This document shows, piece by piece, positions 51,500-61,195 of a stretch of DNA of 64,000 bases. Numbering within the stretch: position 1 is the first letter of the stretch; the number at the start of each line of letters is the position of its first letter. The notes below the pieces were generated by a model, which had not been told where the DNA came from, ran no database searches, and saw only the letters and a list, made by a program, of their open reading frames with translations. Both the position numbers and the translations under genes were made by a program. Source of the stretch: CALABS01 sp050260775. Lineage in GTDB: Bacteria > Pseudomonadota > Alphaproteobacteria > Rhodospirillales > Magnetospirillaceae. The stretch spans positions 1 through 64,000 of the forward strand of contig JBLNCP010000019.1 of NCBI GenBank assembly GCA_050260775.1. Direction: 5' to 3'.

Positions 51500-52669
51500 A
51501 TGTTCGGCCACCGGCTCACCCTGTTCGACGCCTTCGGCTTCAAGGTGCGGATCGATTCCAGCTGGCTGCTGATGGCGGCCCTGATCGTGTGGAGCCTGGC
51601 GGTCGGCTGGTTCCCCTTCGCCGCTCCCGGCTATGCGAAGGCAACCTACTGGTGGATGGGCGCCGCCGGCCTGATCGGCCTGGCGCTGTCCATCGTCGTC
51701 CATGAACTGGCCCACGCTTTGGTGGCGCGGTGGACCAACCTGCAGATCGCCGGCATCACCCTGTTCATCTTCGGCGGGGTCGCCGAGATGACCGAGGAGC
51801 CGAAGACGCCGAAGGGCGAATTCCTGATGGCGATCGCCGGGCCGGTCATGAGCGTCGTGGTGTCGCTGTTCTGCTGGGCGGTGGCGGCGGCCGGGGCGAG
51901 CCTGGCCGGCAGCGTCGACAATCCCGCCGTCGTGGTGCTGAGCTATCTGTCCTGGGTCAATCTCCTGCTGGCCGGCTTCAACATGCTGCCGGCCTTCCCG
52001 CTCGACGGCGGCCGGGTGCTGCGCGCGGCGCTGTGGGGCTGGCGCAAGGACGTGGTGTGGGCGACCCGCTGGGCGTCGGTCTCGGGGACGGTCATCGGGC
52101 TGGCGATGATGGGCGTCGGCGTGTGGAATGCGGTGAACGGCATGCTGATCACCGGCCTGTGGTGGGGACTGATCGGTCTGTTCGTGCGCACCGCCGCCGT
52201 CCAGGCCTATCAGCAGCAGATCGCCAAGCAGTTGCTGGCCGACCAGGAGGTCGAACGGCTGATGCGGCGTGACCCGGTCGCGGTGTCGCCCGACCTCACC
52301 CTGGACCGGCTGGTCGAGGACCACTTCCTGCGCAACTTCCTGAAGAGCTTTCCGGTGGTCGACGCTGACGGGCGTCTGGTCGGCGCCGTCGATCTCGATG
52401 CGGTGAAGGCGGTCGACCGCGATCGTTGGAGCTCGACCGCCGTCGGCGAGATCATGCAGCCCTGCGGCAGCGCGCAGATCTCGGTGCGCGCCAATGCCGG
52501 CGAGGCGCTCCGGCGCATGCGGGTCGGAGGCCGCAGCCGGCTGATGGTGGTCGAGGACGACAAGCTGGTCGGCATGCTGTCGCTGCGCGATCTGCTGCAA
52601 TACCTGGAGGTGCGCAGCGCCATCGACGGCCCCTTGGCCCTCGACAAGGTGGCCCGGCGAAGTCGGTAG
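51500..52669 (+). CDS. Site-2 protease (M50) with CBS domains
   Basis: A 389-residue intramembrane metalloprotease. Transmembrane helices carry the zinc motif VVHELAHALVARW (HExxH) and the third ligand in NMLPAFPLDGGRVL. A C-terminal CBS pair (LMRRDPVAVSPDLTLDRLV; EIMQPCGSAQISVRANAGEALRRM; LVGMLSLRDLLQYLEV) would sense adenine nucleotides. Such proteins regulate membrane-tethered factors; the substrate is unknown. The ATG follows GGAGGCGAC; a start nine codons earlier is less likely. Confidence 0.88.
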   Translation: MFGHRLTLFDAFGFKVRIDSSWLLMAALIVWSLAVGWFPFAAPGYAKATYWWMGAAGLIGLALSIVVHELAHALVARWTNLQIAGITLFIFGGVAEMTEEPKTPKGEFLMAIAGPVMSVVVSLFCWAVAAAGASLAGSVDNPAVVVLSYLSWVNLLLAGFNMLPAFPLDGGRVLRAALWGWRKDVVWATRWASVSGTVIGLAMMGVGVWNAVNGMLITGLWWGLIGLFVRTAAVQAYQQQIAKQLLADQEVERLMRRDPVAVSPDLTLDRLVEDHFLRNFLKSFPVVDADGRLVGAVDLDAVKAVDRDRWSSTAVGEIMQPCGSAQISVRANAGEALRRMRVGGRSRLMVVEDDKLVGMLSLRDLLQYLEVRSAIDGPLALDKVARRSR

Positions 52670-52768
52670 GTCTCTCATACCGATTGGTGAGCGGAAGGTG
52701 TTTGGCGGCACTCCTCGACCGATGTAGGATATTCCCTGCCCTTACGTTCGACCGAGGGGGGAAAGTCG

Positions 52769-53935
<1,167 letters not shown>

Positions 53936-53936
53936 C

Positions 53937-54626
53937 ATGGTCCAGACGGAAAATCTCGGGCGCATCATCGACGAGCATCCCTTCTTCCAGGGGATCGACG
54001 CCAAGCTGCGGGCCCTTCTGGTCGGCTGCGCCGCCAACGAACGCTTCGAAGCCGGCGACTACCTGTTCCGCAACGGTCAGACCGCCAACAAGTTCTTCCT
54101 GGTGCGGGCCGGCAGCGTCGCGGTCGAGGTCGACGTGCCCGGCAAGCCCCCCATCATCATCGAGACGGTGGGCGAGGGCGAGGTGCTGGGGTGGTCGTGG
54201 ATCGTGCCGCCCCACGTCTCGTCCTTCGACGCCCGCGCCATGACGCTGACCCGCGCCCTGTCGTTCGACGCCACCTGCCTCCGGCGCAAGATGGAGGCCG
54301 ATTGCGTGCTGGGCTACGAGGTGCTGCGCCGCTTCGTGCCGATGATGGCCCACCGGCTCCAGTCGGCCCGTCTGCAGATGCTCGACCTCTACGGCCCGGG
54401 CATCGCCAAGGCGGTGGCCAAGCCGGTCAAGGTCGAGGTGGTCAAGGCGGTGAAGGGCTCGAAGGGCCGCAACCGCAAGCCCGACGCCGCCCTGGCAAGC
54501 CCCGAGAAGCCGCTGAAGGCGACCAAGCCCGCCAAGGCCGAGCCGCCCAAGGCCGCCACGGCGGAGAAGGCGGGCAAGCCCGCCAAGGCGAAGAAGACCG
54601 ACAAGAAGCTGAAGAAGGCCGGCTGA
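53937..54626 (+). CDS. Cyclic-nucleotide-binding-domain protein inside the hydrogenase operon
   Basis: A 229-residue protein. Residues about 10-150 form a cNMP-binding beta-barrel (HPFFQGIDAKLRALLVGC; FEAGDYLFRNGQTANKFFLV; VGEGEVLGWSWIVPPH). The tail from about 165 is rich in Lys, Ala and Pro and probably disordered. There is no helix-turn-helix, so it is not a Crp-type regulator. It starts one base after the beta subunit stop and ends one base before the gamma subunit start. HoxI of the Ralstonia soluble hydrogenase, also a cNMP-fold protein in its operon, is a bound subunit and is a reasonable analogue; homology is untested. Confidence 0.85.
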   Translation: MVQTENLGRIIDEHPFFQGIDAKLRALLVGCAANERFEAGDYLFRNGQTANKFFLVRAGSVAVEVDVPGKPPIIIETVGEGEVLGWSWIVPPHVSSFDARAMTLTRALSFDATCLRRKMEADCVLGYEVLRRFVPMMAHRLQSARLQMLDLYGPGIAKAVAKPVKVEVVKAVKGSKGRNRKPDAALASPEKPLKATKPAKAEPPKAATAEKAGKPAKAKKTDKKLKKAG

Positions 54627-54627
54627 C

Positions 54628-55464
54628 ATGACGGCGATGGGCAAGGACCCGATGCTGCCCCGCACCTTCAAGGTGGCCAAGGTGCAGCGCGAATTGTCGG
54701 ACACCTTCACCATGGAGATGGTCCCGACCGAGGGCGGCACGTTCGCCTTCAAGGCTGGCCAGTTCAACATGCTCTACGTCTTCGGCGTGGGCGAGGTGCC
54801 GATCTCGATCTCCGGCGATCCGACCGACGGCTCCAAGGTGGTCCACACCACCCGCGCGGTGGGCGCGGTATCGGCGGCGCTCGACGGCCTCAAGGCCGGC
54901 GACATGCTGGGCGTGCGCGGCCCCTTCGGCACCGACTGGCCGGTCGAGCAATCCTACGGCCAGGACCTGGTGTTCGTGGCCGGCGGCGTCGGCCTGGCGC
55001 CGCTCCGCCCCGCCATCTACCAGGCGATGGCCAATCGCGAGCGCTTCGGCCGGGTGGTGGTGCTGTACGGCGCCCGCACCCCCGAGGACATCCTGTTCAA
55101 GAAGGAGCTGGAGCGCTGGCGCGGCCGCTTCGACATGGACGTCGCCGTCACCGTCGATCGCGCCACCGGCAAGTGGAGCGGCAACGTGGGCGTGGTGACC
55201 AAGCTGGTCGCCCGCGGCGGCTTCGACCCGCTGCACACCACCGCCTTCGTCTGCGGGCCCGAGGTGATGATGCGCTACGTCGCCGCCGAGCTCGAGAAGA
55301 AGGGCGTCGAGCGCTCGTCGGTGTGGGTGTCGATGGAGCGCAACATGAAGTGCGGCTGCGGCCTGTGCGGCCATTGCCAGTGGGGCCCGCATTTCGTCTG
55401 CAAGGACGGGCCGGTGTTCCGCTACGACCAGGTGGCCGACCTGTTCTCCGTCAGGGAGCTGTGA
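54628..55464 (+). CDS. Group 3b hydrogenase gamma subunit (FAD/NAD(P)-binding)
   Basis: A 278-residue ferredoxin-reductase-like flavoprotein. FAD-binding region FKAGQFNMLYVFGVGEVPISIS, NAD(P)-binding region VFVAGGVGLAPLRPAIYQ and a C-terminal [2Fe-2S] motif MKCGCGLCGHCQWGPHFVC are present. This matches HydG of sulfhydrogenases, which exchanges electrons with NAD(P)H. The stop is two bases before the delta subunit start. Confidence 0.9.
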   Translation: MTAMGKDPMLPRTFKVAKVQRELSDTFTMEMVPTEGGTFAFKAGQFNMLYVFGVGEVPISISGDPTDGSKVVHTTRAVGAVSAALDGLKAGDMLGVRGPFGTDWPVEQSYGQDLVFVAGGVGLAPLRPAIYQAMANRERFGRVVVLYGARTPEDILFKKELERWRGRFDMDVAVTVDRATGKWSGNVGVVTKLVARGGFDPLHTTAFVCGPEVMMRYVAAELEKKGVERSSVWVSMERNMKCGCGLCGHCQWGPHFVCKDGPVFRYDQVADLFSVREL

Positions 55465-55466
55465 CC

Positions 55467-56243
55467 ATGGCCCAACGCAAGAAGCCCAAGCTCGCGGTCT
55501 GGAAGTTCTCGTCCTGCGACGGCTGCCAGCTGACGCTGCTCGACTGCGAGGACGAATTGCTGGCGCTGACCGAGGAGGTGCGCATCAGCTACTTCCTGGA
55601 AGCCACCCGCAAGGTGGAGAAGGGCCCCTACGACGTGTCGCTGGTCGAGGGCTCGATCACCACGCCGCACGATGTCCACGCCATCCGCGAAGTGCGCAAG
55701 ATGTCCAAGACGCTGGTGACCATCGGCGCCTGCGCCACCGCCGGCGGCATCCAGGCGCTCAGGAACTTCAAGAACGTCAAGGACTTCATCCGCTGCGTCT
55801 ACGCGCGGCCGGAATACATCGACACCCTGACCACCTCCACCGCCATCTCCGACCACGTGCAGGTCGATTTCGAGCTGCGGGGCTGTCCGGTCAACAAGTA
55901 CCAGCTGCTCGAGGTGCTGAACGCCACCTTGAACGGCCGCAAGCCCAACATCCCGCGCCACTCCGAGTGCATCGAGTGCAAGCAGAACGGCATCGTCTGC
56001 CGCATGGTGGCGGCGGGGACGCCCTGCCTGGGGCCGGTGACCCAGGCCGGCTGCGGCACGCTGTGCCCGGGCAAGGACCGCGGCTGCTACGGCTGCTTCG
56101 GGCCGATGGAGACTCCCAACACCGCCTCGCTGGCCGCCCGCTTCAAGGACATGGGCACCAGCGAACGCGACATTCAGCGCGCCTTCCGCACCTTCAATGC
56201 CAATGCCGAGGCCTTCCGCAAGGAGAGCGAATCCCATGGCTGA
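55467..56243 (+). CDS. Group 3b [NiFe] hydrogenase small (delta) subunit
   Basis: A 258-residue iron-sulfur subunit. The proximal-cluster motif is FSSCDGCQLTLLDCEDELL, with VTIGACATAGGIQALRN, ELRGCPVNKYQLLEVL and a cysteine-rich C-terminal part (CIECKQNGIVCRM; CGTLCPGKDRGCYGCFGP). No Tat signal or anchor is present, so the enzyme is cytoplasmic. The start is fixed by MAQRKKPKLAVWKFSSCDG. It overlaps the large-subunit start by eight bases. Confidence 0.92.
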   Translation: MAQRKKPKLAVWKFSSCDGCQLTLLDCEDELLALTEEVRISYFLEATRKVEKGPYDVSLVEGSITTPHDVHAIREVRKMSKTLVTIGACATAGGIQALRNFKNVKDFIRCVYARPEYIDTLTTSTAISDHVQVDFELRGCPVNKYQLLEVLNATLNGRKPNIPRHSECIECKQNGIVCRMVAAGTPCLGPVTQAGCGTLCPGKDRGCYGCFGPMETPNTASLAARFKDMGTSERDIQRAFRTFNANAEAFRKESESHG

Positions 56244-57528
56244 GACCCGCACCATCAAGGTCGAGGCCCTGGCCCGCGTCGAGGGCGAGGGGTCCCTGTC
56301 GGTCAAGATCAAGGACGGCAAGGTCAAGGAGCTGCATTTCGGCATCTTCGAGCCGCCGCGGTTCTTCGAGGCCTTCCTGCGCGGCCGCGACTTCCGCGAG
56401 GTCCCCGACATCACGGCGCGCATCTGCGGCATCTGCCCCATCGCCTACCTGATGGGTGCCTGCCAGGCCATGGAGGACGCGCTCGGGCTCAAGGTGACCA
56501 AGCCGATCCGCGACCTGCGCCGGCTCGTCTATTGCGGCGAGTGGATCGAGAGCCACGCGCTGCACGTCTACATGCTGCACGCCCCCGACTTCCTCGGCCT
56601 GTCCGACGCGCTGGAGCTGGCCAAGGTCGACCGCTCGCTGGTCGAGAAGGCGCTCCGGCTCAAGAAGATCGGCAACGAGATCCTCGAAACTATCGGCGGC
56701 CGCGCCATCCATCCGGTCGGCCTCCGGGTTGGCGGTTTCTACAAGGCTCCGACCAAGAAGCAGGTGCGGGCGCTGGAAGAGGGGCTGAAGTGGGCGGTAG
56801 AGACCTCGATCGCCACCGCCAAGCTGGTCGGTGGCTTCGACTTCCCCGCCGTCGAGCAGAACTACAATTTCATGGCGCTACGCCATCCCGACGAATACGC
56901 CATCCACGAGGGCCGGCTGGTGACCTCGCAGGGGCTCGACATCCCGGTGTCGAAGTTCCTCGACCACGTGGACGAGGAACACGTGCCGTGGTCCAACGCC
57001 CTCTACGGCGTGGCCAAGGACGGCAGCGCCCACCACGTCGGCCCGCTGGCCCGCTACAATCTCAACCACGACAAGCTGTCGCCCACCGCCCGGGAGGCCG
57101 CCAAGGCCGCCGGCCTGGGGCCGGTGGTGCGCAACCCGTTCAAGAGCATCGTGGTGCGCGCCGTCGAACTGGTGCAGGTGTGCGAGGACGCGCTCAAGCT
57201 GGTGCAGGCCTACGAGGAGCCCGACAAGGCCTATGTCGAGGCCCCGGTGCGGGCCGGCGAGGGCCACGGCTGCACCGAGGCGCCGCGCGGCATCTGCTAT
57301 CACCGCTATAAGATCGACAAGGAAGGCTCGGTGCTGGACGCCCGCATCGTGCCGCCGACGGCGCAGAACCAGCACGTCATCGAACTGGACCTCGCCAAGG
57401 TCGTCGAGGCCAACCTGGCCAAGGACGACGAGACCATCAAGTGGCGCTGCGAACAGGCGATCCGCAACTACGACCCCTGCATCTCCTGCGCCACCCACTT
57501 CCTCAAGCTGGACCTGGACCGGGGATAG
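56236..57528 (+). CDS. Group 3b [NiFe] hydrogenase large (alpha) subunit
   Basis: A 430-residue catalytic subunit. Ni ligands are in ARICGICPIAYLM and YDPCISCATH. The motif ALARVEGEGSL and APRGICYHRYKID are typical of group 3. A nine-residue tail (FLKLDLDRG) follows the final His and should be removed by the endopeptidase encoded at 58.8 kb. The enzyme reversibly couples H2 to NAD(P)H. Cofactor assembly presumably uses the hyp genes at 18-25 kb. Confidence 0.93.
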   Translation: MAETRTIKVEALARVEGEGSLSVKIKDGKVKELHFGIFEPPRFFEAFLRGRDFREVPDITARICGICPIAYLMGACQAMEDALGLKVTKPIRDLRRLVYCGEWIESHALHVYMLHAPDFLGLSDALELAKVDRSLVEKALRLKKIGNEILETIGGRAIHPVGLRVGGFYKAPTKKQVRALEEGLKWAVETSIATAKLVGGFDFPAVEQNYNFMALRHPDEYAIHEGRLVTSQGLDIPVSKFLDHVDEEHVPWSNALYGVAKDGSAHHVGPLARYNLNHDKLSPTAREAAKAAGLGPVVRNPFKSIVVRAVELVQVCEDALKLVQAYEEPDKAYVEAPVRAGEGHGCTEAPRGICYHRYKIDKEGSVLDARIVPPTAQNQHVIELDLAKVVEANLAKDDETIKWRCEQAIRNYDPCISCATHFLKLDLDRG

Positions 57529-57534
57529 GACACT

Positions 57535-57646
57535 GCCCCCACCCCAACCCTCCCCCACGCTCCGCGCGGGGGAGGGGGTAATTCCTTTCCTGGGGCAAGT
57601 TTCAATTCTCCCTCCCCCAGCTTGGCTGGGGGAGGGCAGGGGGGGC
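57535..57646. repeat. GC hairpin repeats, cluster E (pair)
   Basis: Two units between the hydrogenase large subunit and the DUF559 gene. One begins GCCCCCACCCCAACCC and has an ACGCTCCGCGC loop; the other has an AGC-TTG-GCT loop and a degenerate tail. About 40 unrelated bases separate them. Confidence 0.8.
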
Positions 57647-57656
57647 ATGGGCGTCG

Positions 57657-58052
57657 ATGGCGAGAATTCCACCGGAAATCAAAGCCCGCTCCCGCTCCCT
57701 GCGCACCAATCCGACCGAGGCGGAGACGGCGCTGTGGCGTTTGCTGCGCGAGCCTCCTTTCGACCAATACCGCTTCCGCCGGCAGCACCCCGTCCCTCCC
57801 TACATCGTCGACTTTGCATGCGTGAGCGCGCAGGTGGTGCTTGAGGCCGACGGGGGGCAGCACGTCGGCAGTGAGCACGATGCCCGGCGCGACGCCTTCC
57901 TGCGCGACGCCGGCTGGCGGGTGCTGCGGCTGTGGAACCACGACGTCCTCGGCAACCCCGAGGGTGTTCGGGAAGTGGTCTTCGCCTTCCTGTCGGACGC
58001 AGGCCCCCACCCCAACCCTCCCCCACGCTCCGCGCGGGGGAGGGAGCCGTGA
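57657..58052 (+). CDS. DUF559 nuclease-like protein
   Basis: A 131-residue DUF559 protein with the fold of very-short-patch-repair and related endonucleases: LRTNPTEAETALWRLLR, FRRQHPVPPYIVDFACVSAQVVLEADGGQH (PD-ExK-like acidic residues) and RDAFLRDAGWRVLRLWNHDVLGN. The last roughly 19 residues (from AGPHPNPPP) are encoded by a GC hairpin repeat unit. The gene lies between repeat clusters E and F. DNA cleavage is inferred from the fold; the biological role is unknown. Confidence 0.85.
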   Translation: MARIPPEIKARSRSLRTNPTEAETALWRLLREPPFDQYRFRRQHPVPPYIVDFACVSAQVVLEADGGQHVGSEHDARRDAFLRDAGWRVLRLWNHDVLGNPEGVREVVFAFLSDAGPHPNPPPRSARGREP

Positions 58053-58135
58053 TCACTCTCCCCCAGCTTGGCTGGGGGAGGCGATTTTCCCTTCACCCTC
58101 CCCCAGCTCGCTGGGGGAGGGTAGGGGTGGGGGCC
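58002..58135. repeat. GC hairpin repeats, cluster F (three units)
   Basis: Three units with loops ACGCTCCGCGC, AGC-TTG-GCT and AGC-TC-GCT. The outer two face each other with GGCCCCCACCCCAACCC and GTAGGGGTGGGGGCC ends. The left unit forms the 3' end of the DUF559 gene, including its stop codon. Confidence 0.82.
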
Positions 58136-58174
58136 TGGACGCTTCCGCCTTTTCTGCGCTAGAAATCTGCCACC

Positions 58175-58840
58175 ATGATGCTCACGCCCCTCGACCATTC
58201 CACCCTGCTGCCGCTGTTGCCGGCGTTCGAGTCCGCGCTGGCCGGCGACGATTTGGCGCGCAAGGTCTTCCGCCGCGTTACCGCGCTGATTCCCGACGGC
58301 GACCTGATGACCCTGTCCACCGATTGCGGCCACCACGCCCAGGCGGTGGAGCTGTGCCGCGACTGGGGCTTCGGCATCGTCGATCTGGCACCGCAGGATT
58401 ACTTCACCTGGGACGGGCAGGCGGTGGCCATCCGCATGGAGCCCAGCGTGCTGATCCACGAGGTCGGGCATTACCAGCTGTCGTCGCCGGAGCGCCGCGC
58501 CGTGCTCGATTTCGGTCTGGGGGCCGGCCCCGAGACCGGGCGCAAGGCCGAGGCCGACGCGGTGCAGAGTCTGTACCTGCCCGAGCGTGACGTCGAGGAG
58601 GCGTTGTGCTCGCTCTTGGGCATCCTGTGGGAGGCGGAACTGGGGCAGCCGGCGGTGCTGGCCTTCCTCGAGCAGAACTGGATGGAAGGCGGCGCCAGCC
58701 TCCACAACGTCGGCCATTTCCGCAAGATCGTGCGCTGGCTGAAGGCGATGGGGCTGATCGACGACGAGGGCCGGCCGACCCGCGGCGTGCGCGACGAGGG
58801 AGACGACACCTTCTTCATCCGCTGGTTCGCGGACTGCTGA
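58175..58840 (+). CDS. HExGH metalloprotein, EpmC-like
   Basis: A 221-residue protein with the putative metal site in SVLIHEVGHYQLSSPERRAVLDFGLG. The HE..H.....PERR...DFG pattern resembles EpmC/YfcM, the elongation factor P hydroxylase, but the rest is hard to match. The downstream M52 endopeptidase start overlaps its stop (TGATG), so the two are translationally coupled. Its place between a hydrogenase large subunit and its protease suggests, without proof, a role in hydrogenase maturation. Confidence 0.7.
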   Translation: MMLTPLDHSTLLPLLPAFESALAGDDLARKVFRRVTALIPDGDLMTLSTDCGHHAQAVELCRDWGFGIVDLAPQDYFTWDGQAVAIRMEPSVLIHEVGHYQLSSPERRAVLDFGLGAGPETGRKAEADAVQSLYLPERDVEEALCSLLGILWEAELGQPAVLAFLEQNWMEGGASLHNVGHFRKIVRWLKAMGLIDDEGRPTRGVRDEGDDTFFIRWFADC

Positions 58841-59292
58841 TGCGCCGGCTGGTCATCGGCGTCGGCCATCCCTTCCGCGGCGACGACGCCGTGGGCCTCA
58901 AGGTCGCCGAGGCCGTGGCCGCCCTCGAATTGCCCGATACGGACGTGATCACCCACCACGGCGAAGGGACCGACCTCATGGAGCGGTGGTCGGGGTACGA
59001 CGCCGCCTGCGTCGTCGATGCCACCTGGTCGGGCGCCGAAGCCGGAACCATCCGGGTGTGGGACGCCCGGACGGCTGCCCTGCCGGCCGGCCTCTTCCCC
59101 AAAGGCAGCCACGTCTTCGGCGTGGTGGAAGGTGTCGAAATGGCACGCCTTCTCGGACGTCTTCCAGAATTCGTCCTTGCGGTTGGAATAGAGGCTGAGA
59201 ATTTCGATCAGGGGGAGTCGATTTCTGCGGCAGTAAAAGCGGCAATCCCTGAAGCTGCGCGGATAATCGAGGGCCTATTCCGAGATCTGTAA
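58840..59292 (+). CDS. Hydrogenase maturation endopeptidase (M52), group 3b-associated
   Basis: A 150-residue M52 protease: VIGVGHPFRGDDAVGLKVAE (acidic Ni-sensing residue), AACVVDATWSG and KGSHVFGVVEGVEMARLLG (His). The shorter length and divergent sequence relative to hupD fit a dedicated protease for the alpha subunit at 56.2 kb. It would cut after the His of DPCISCATH. Confidence 0.88.
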   Translation: MRRLVIGVGHPFRGDDAVGLKVAEAVAALELPDTDVITHHGEGTDLMERWSGYDAACVVDATWSGAEAGTIRVWDARTAALPAGLFPKGSHVFGVVEGVEMARLLGRLPEFVLAVGIEAENFDQGESISAAVKAAIPEAARIIEGLFRDL

Positions 59293-59392
59293 GTTTTCTA
59301 AGATAAGTATGTTGTGATACATTTTAGTTATTTTCTGGCAACACTATCTTGCTAAGATCTGGGCTCGCTCCCCAACCGACTGCGAGGCCCCG

Positions 59393-61075
59393 ATGAAGAA
59401 CTTATCGATCAAGATGAAGGTGGCGGGGGCGTTCGGGGTCCTGCTGGCGATTGTGCTGGCGCTCAGCCTCTACGCCATCAATCGCCTGTCGGTGATGGAT
59501 GATCTGACCAGCGACATCGCCGAGAACACCCTGCCCAGCGTCAACTATGCCGGCGCCCTCGATGCCGTCACCGCCCGCTTCCGGGTCGGCGAGGCGCGTC
59601 ACATCCTGGCCGAGAACGACGAGGCCATGCGCGCCATGGATAAGGTCCTGGACGAGCGGGCGCAGCAGGTCACCGAACTGCGGGCGAAATACGAGCCGGT
59701 GATCACCTCGTCGGAAGAGCGCGCCCTCTACAATGAGTTCGTGCGCCAGTGGGACGGCTACCTGCGGGTCGACAAGGAGCTGATGGCCCTGTCGCGCCAG
59801 CATGCCAATGCCGAAGCCCAGGCGCTGCTGAACGGGGAATCGCTCACCGCCTTCAATCGCGTGGCGGATTCGTTGGCGGCCCTGACCAAGTTCAATGTCC
59901 AGGCCGCCGAGGCCGCCAACCGCCATGCCAAGGAGGTCTACACCTTCTCGCGCAACCTGATGGTCGGGGCGGTGGCTGTCACCATCCTGATGACCATCGG
60001 CATGGCCATCTTCCTCATCACCAACGTGTCGCATCCCGTATCGGCGATGACGAGGGTGATGGAGCGTCTGTCCAACAACGACTTCGCCGTCGCCATCCCG
60101 GACACCGACCGCACCGACGAACTCGGCCGCATGGCCCAGGCGGTGCAGGTGTTCAAGGACAAGATGGAGCAGAACCGGCTCATGGAGGCCGAGGTCAAGG
60201 AGGCCGAGCGCCGCACCGCCGAACAGCGCAAGAAGGACATGAACCGGCTGGCCGACCAGTTCGAGGGCTCGGTCAAGGGCGTGGTCAACGCGGTGTCTTC
60301 CGCCGCGACCGAGATGCAGGCGTCGGCCCAGGCGCTCTCCTCCGTTGCCGAGCAGACCCAGCGCCAGAGCACGTCGGTCGCCGCGGCCGCCGAGCAGGCG
60401 ACCGCCAACGTCCAGACCGTGGCCGCCGCCACCACCGAGCTGTCGACGTCCATCTCCGAGATCGGCCGTCAGGTCGAGGTCTCGTCGCGGGTGAGCAAGA
60501 ACGCGGTCGACGAGGCGCAGCGGGTGCAGCACATGGTGACCGAGTTGTCGAACGCCGCCCAGAAGATCGGCGACGTGGTCAACCTGATCAACGACATCGC
60601 CTCGCAGACCAACCTGCTGGCCTTGAACGCCACCATCGAGGCCGCCCGCGCCGGCGACGCCGGCAAGGGCTTCGCGGTGGTCGCCAACGAGGTCAAGAGC
60701 CTGGCCAACCAGACGGCACGTGCCACCGACGAAATCAGCCAGCAGATCTCTTCGGTTCAGGGCGCCACCCGCGAGGCGGTGTCGGCCATCCAGGGCATCA
60801 CCGGCACCATCGGCCAGATCGCCGAGATCGCCGGGTCCATCGCCGCCGCGGTCGAGCAGCAATCGGCCGCCACCCAGGAGATCGCCCGCAACGTGCAGCA
60901 GGCGGCCAGCGGCACGCAGGAAGTCTCGACCAACATCGTCGGGGTCAACCAGGCCTCGGCCGAGACCGGTTCCGCGGCGGCGCAGGTGCTGGGCGCCGCC
61001 CAGGAATTGTCGGTGCAATCGGAGCACCTGCGGGCCGACGTCGACAGCTTCATCGCGTCGGTCCGGCAGGCGTAG
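59393..61075 (+). CDS. Methyl-accepting chemotaxis protein
   Basis: A 560-residue chemoreceptor. TM1 (VAGAFGVLLAIVLALSLYAI) is followed by a four-helix-bundle periplasmic domain at about residues 35-185, TM2 (LMVGAVAVTILMTIGMAIFL), a HAMP domain (VMERLSNNDFAVAIPDTDRTDELGRM) and the signalling hairpin tip LLALNATIEAARAGDAGKGFAVVANEVKSLA. No C-terminal CheB/CheR-binding pentapeptide is visible. The ligand is unknown. The 100-base leader is unusually AT-rich for this window. Confidence 0.92.
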   Translation: MKNLSIKMKVAGAFGVLLAIVLALSLYAINRLSVMDDLTSDIAENTLPSVNYAGALDAVTARFRVGEARHILAENDEAMRAMDKVLDERAQQVTELRAKYEPVITSSEERALYNEFVRQWDGYLRVDKELMALSRQHANAEAQALLNGESLTAFNRVADSLAALTKFNVQAAEAANRHAKEVYTFSRNLMVGAVAVTILMTIGMAIFLITNVSHPVSAMTRVMERLSNNDFAVAIPDTDRTDELGRMAQAVQVFKDKMEQNRLMEAEVKEAERRTAEQRKKDMNRLADQFEGSVKGVVNAVSSAATEMQASAQALSSVAEQTQRQSTSVAAAAEQATANVQTVAAATTELSTSISEIGRQVEVSSRVSKNAVDEAQRVQHMVTELSNAAQKIGDVVNLINDIASQTNLLALNATIEAARAGDAGKGFAVVANEVKSLANQTARATDEISQQISSVQGATREAVSAIQGITGTIGQIAEIAGSIAAAVEQQSAATQEIARNVQQAASGTQEVSTNIVGVNQASAETGSAAAQVLGAAQELSVQSEHLRADVDSFIASVRQA

Positions 61076-61093
61076 GGGGGGCGGCGAGGTCTA

Positions 61094-61182
61094 GCGTCAT
61101 TCCCGCGAACGCGGGAATCCAGGGCCGTCTCCCCCCCATAGCACCGGTGGCGACATGGATCCCCGCCTTCGCGGGGATGACG
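61094..61182. repeat. Two REP-like palindromes
   Basis: CATTCCCGCGAACGCGGGAAT at 61098-61118 and ATCCCCGCCTTCGCGGGGAT at 61159-61178 are short palindromes of the REP type common in alphaproteobacteria, in inverted arrangement. They lie between convergent genes and may terminate transcription. Confidence 0.75.
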
Positions 61183-61195
61183 GGAAAGGGAGGGG

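Noticed and set aside
59330..59360. Possible sigma-54 promoter (CTGGCAACACTATCTTGC) before the chemoreceptor
   Set aside because: Spacing between GG and GC is 12, not the required 10 bases, and the -24 box is imperfect.
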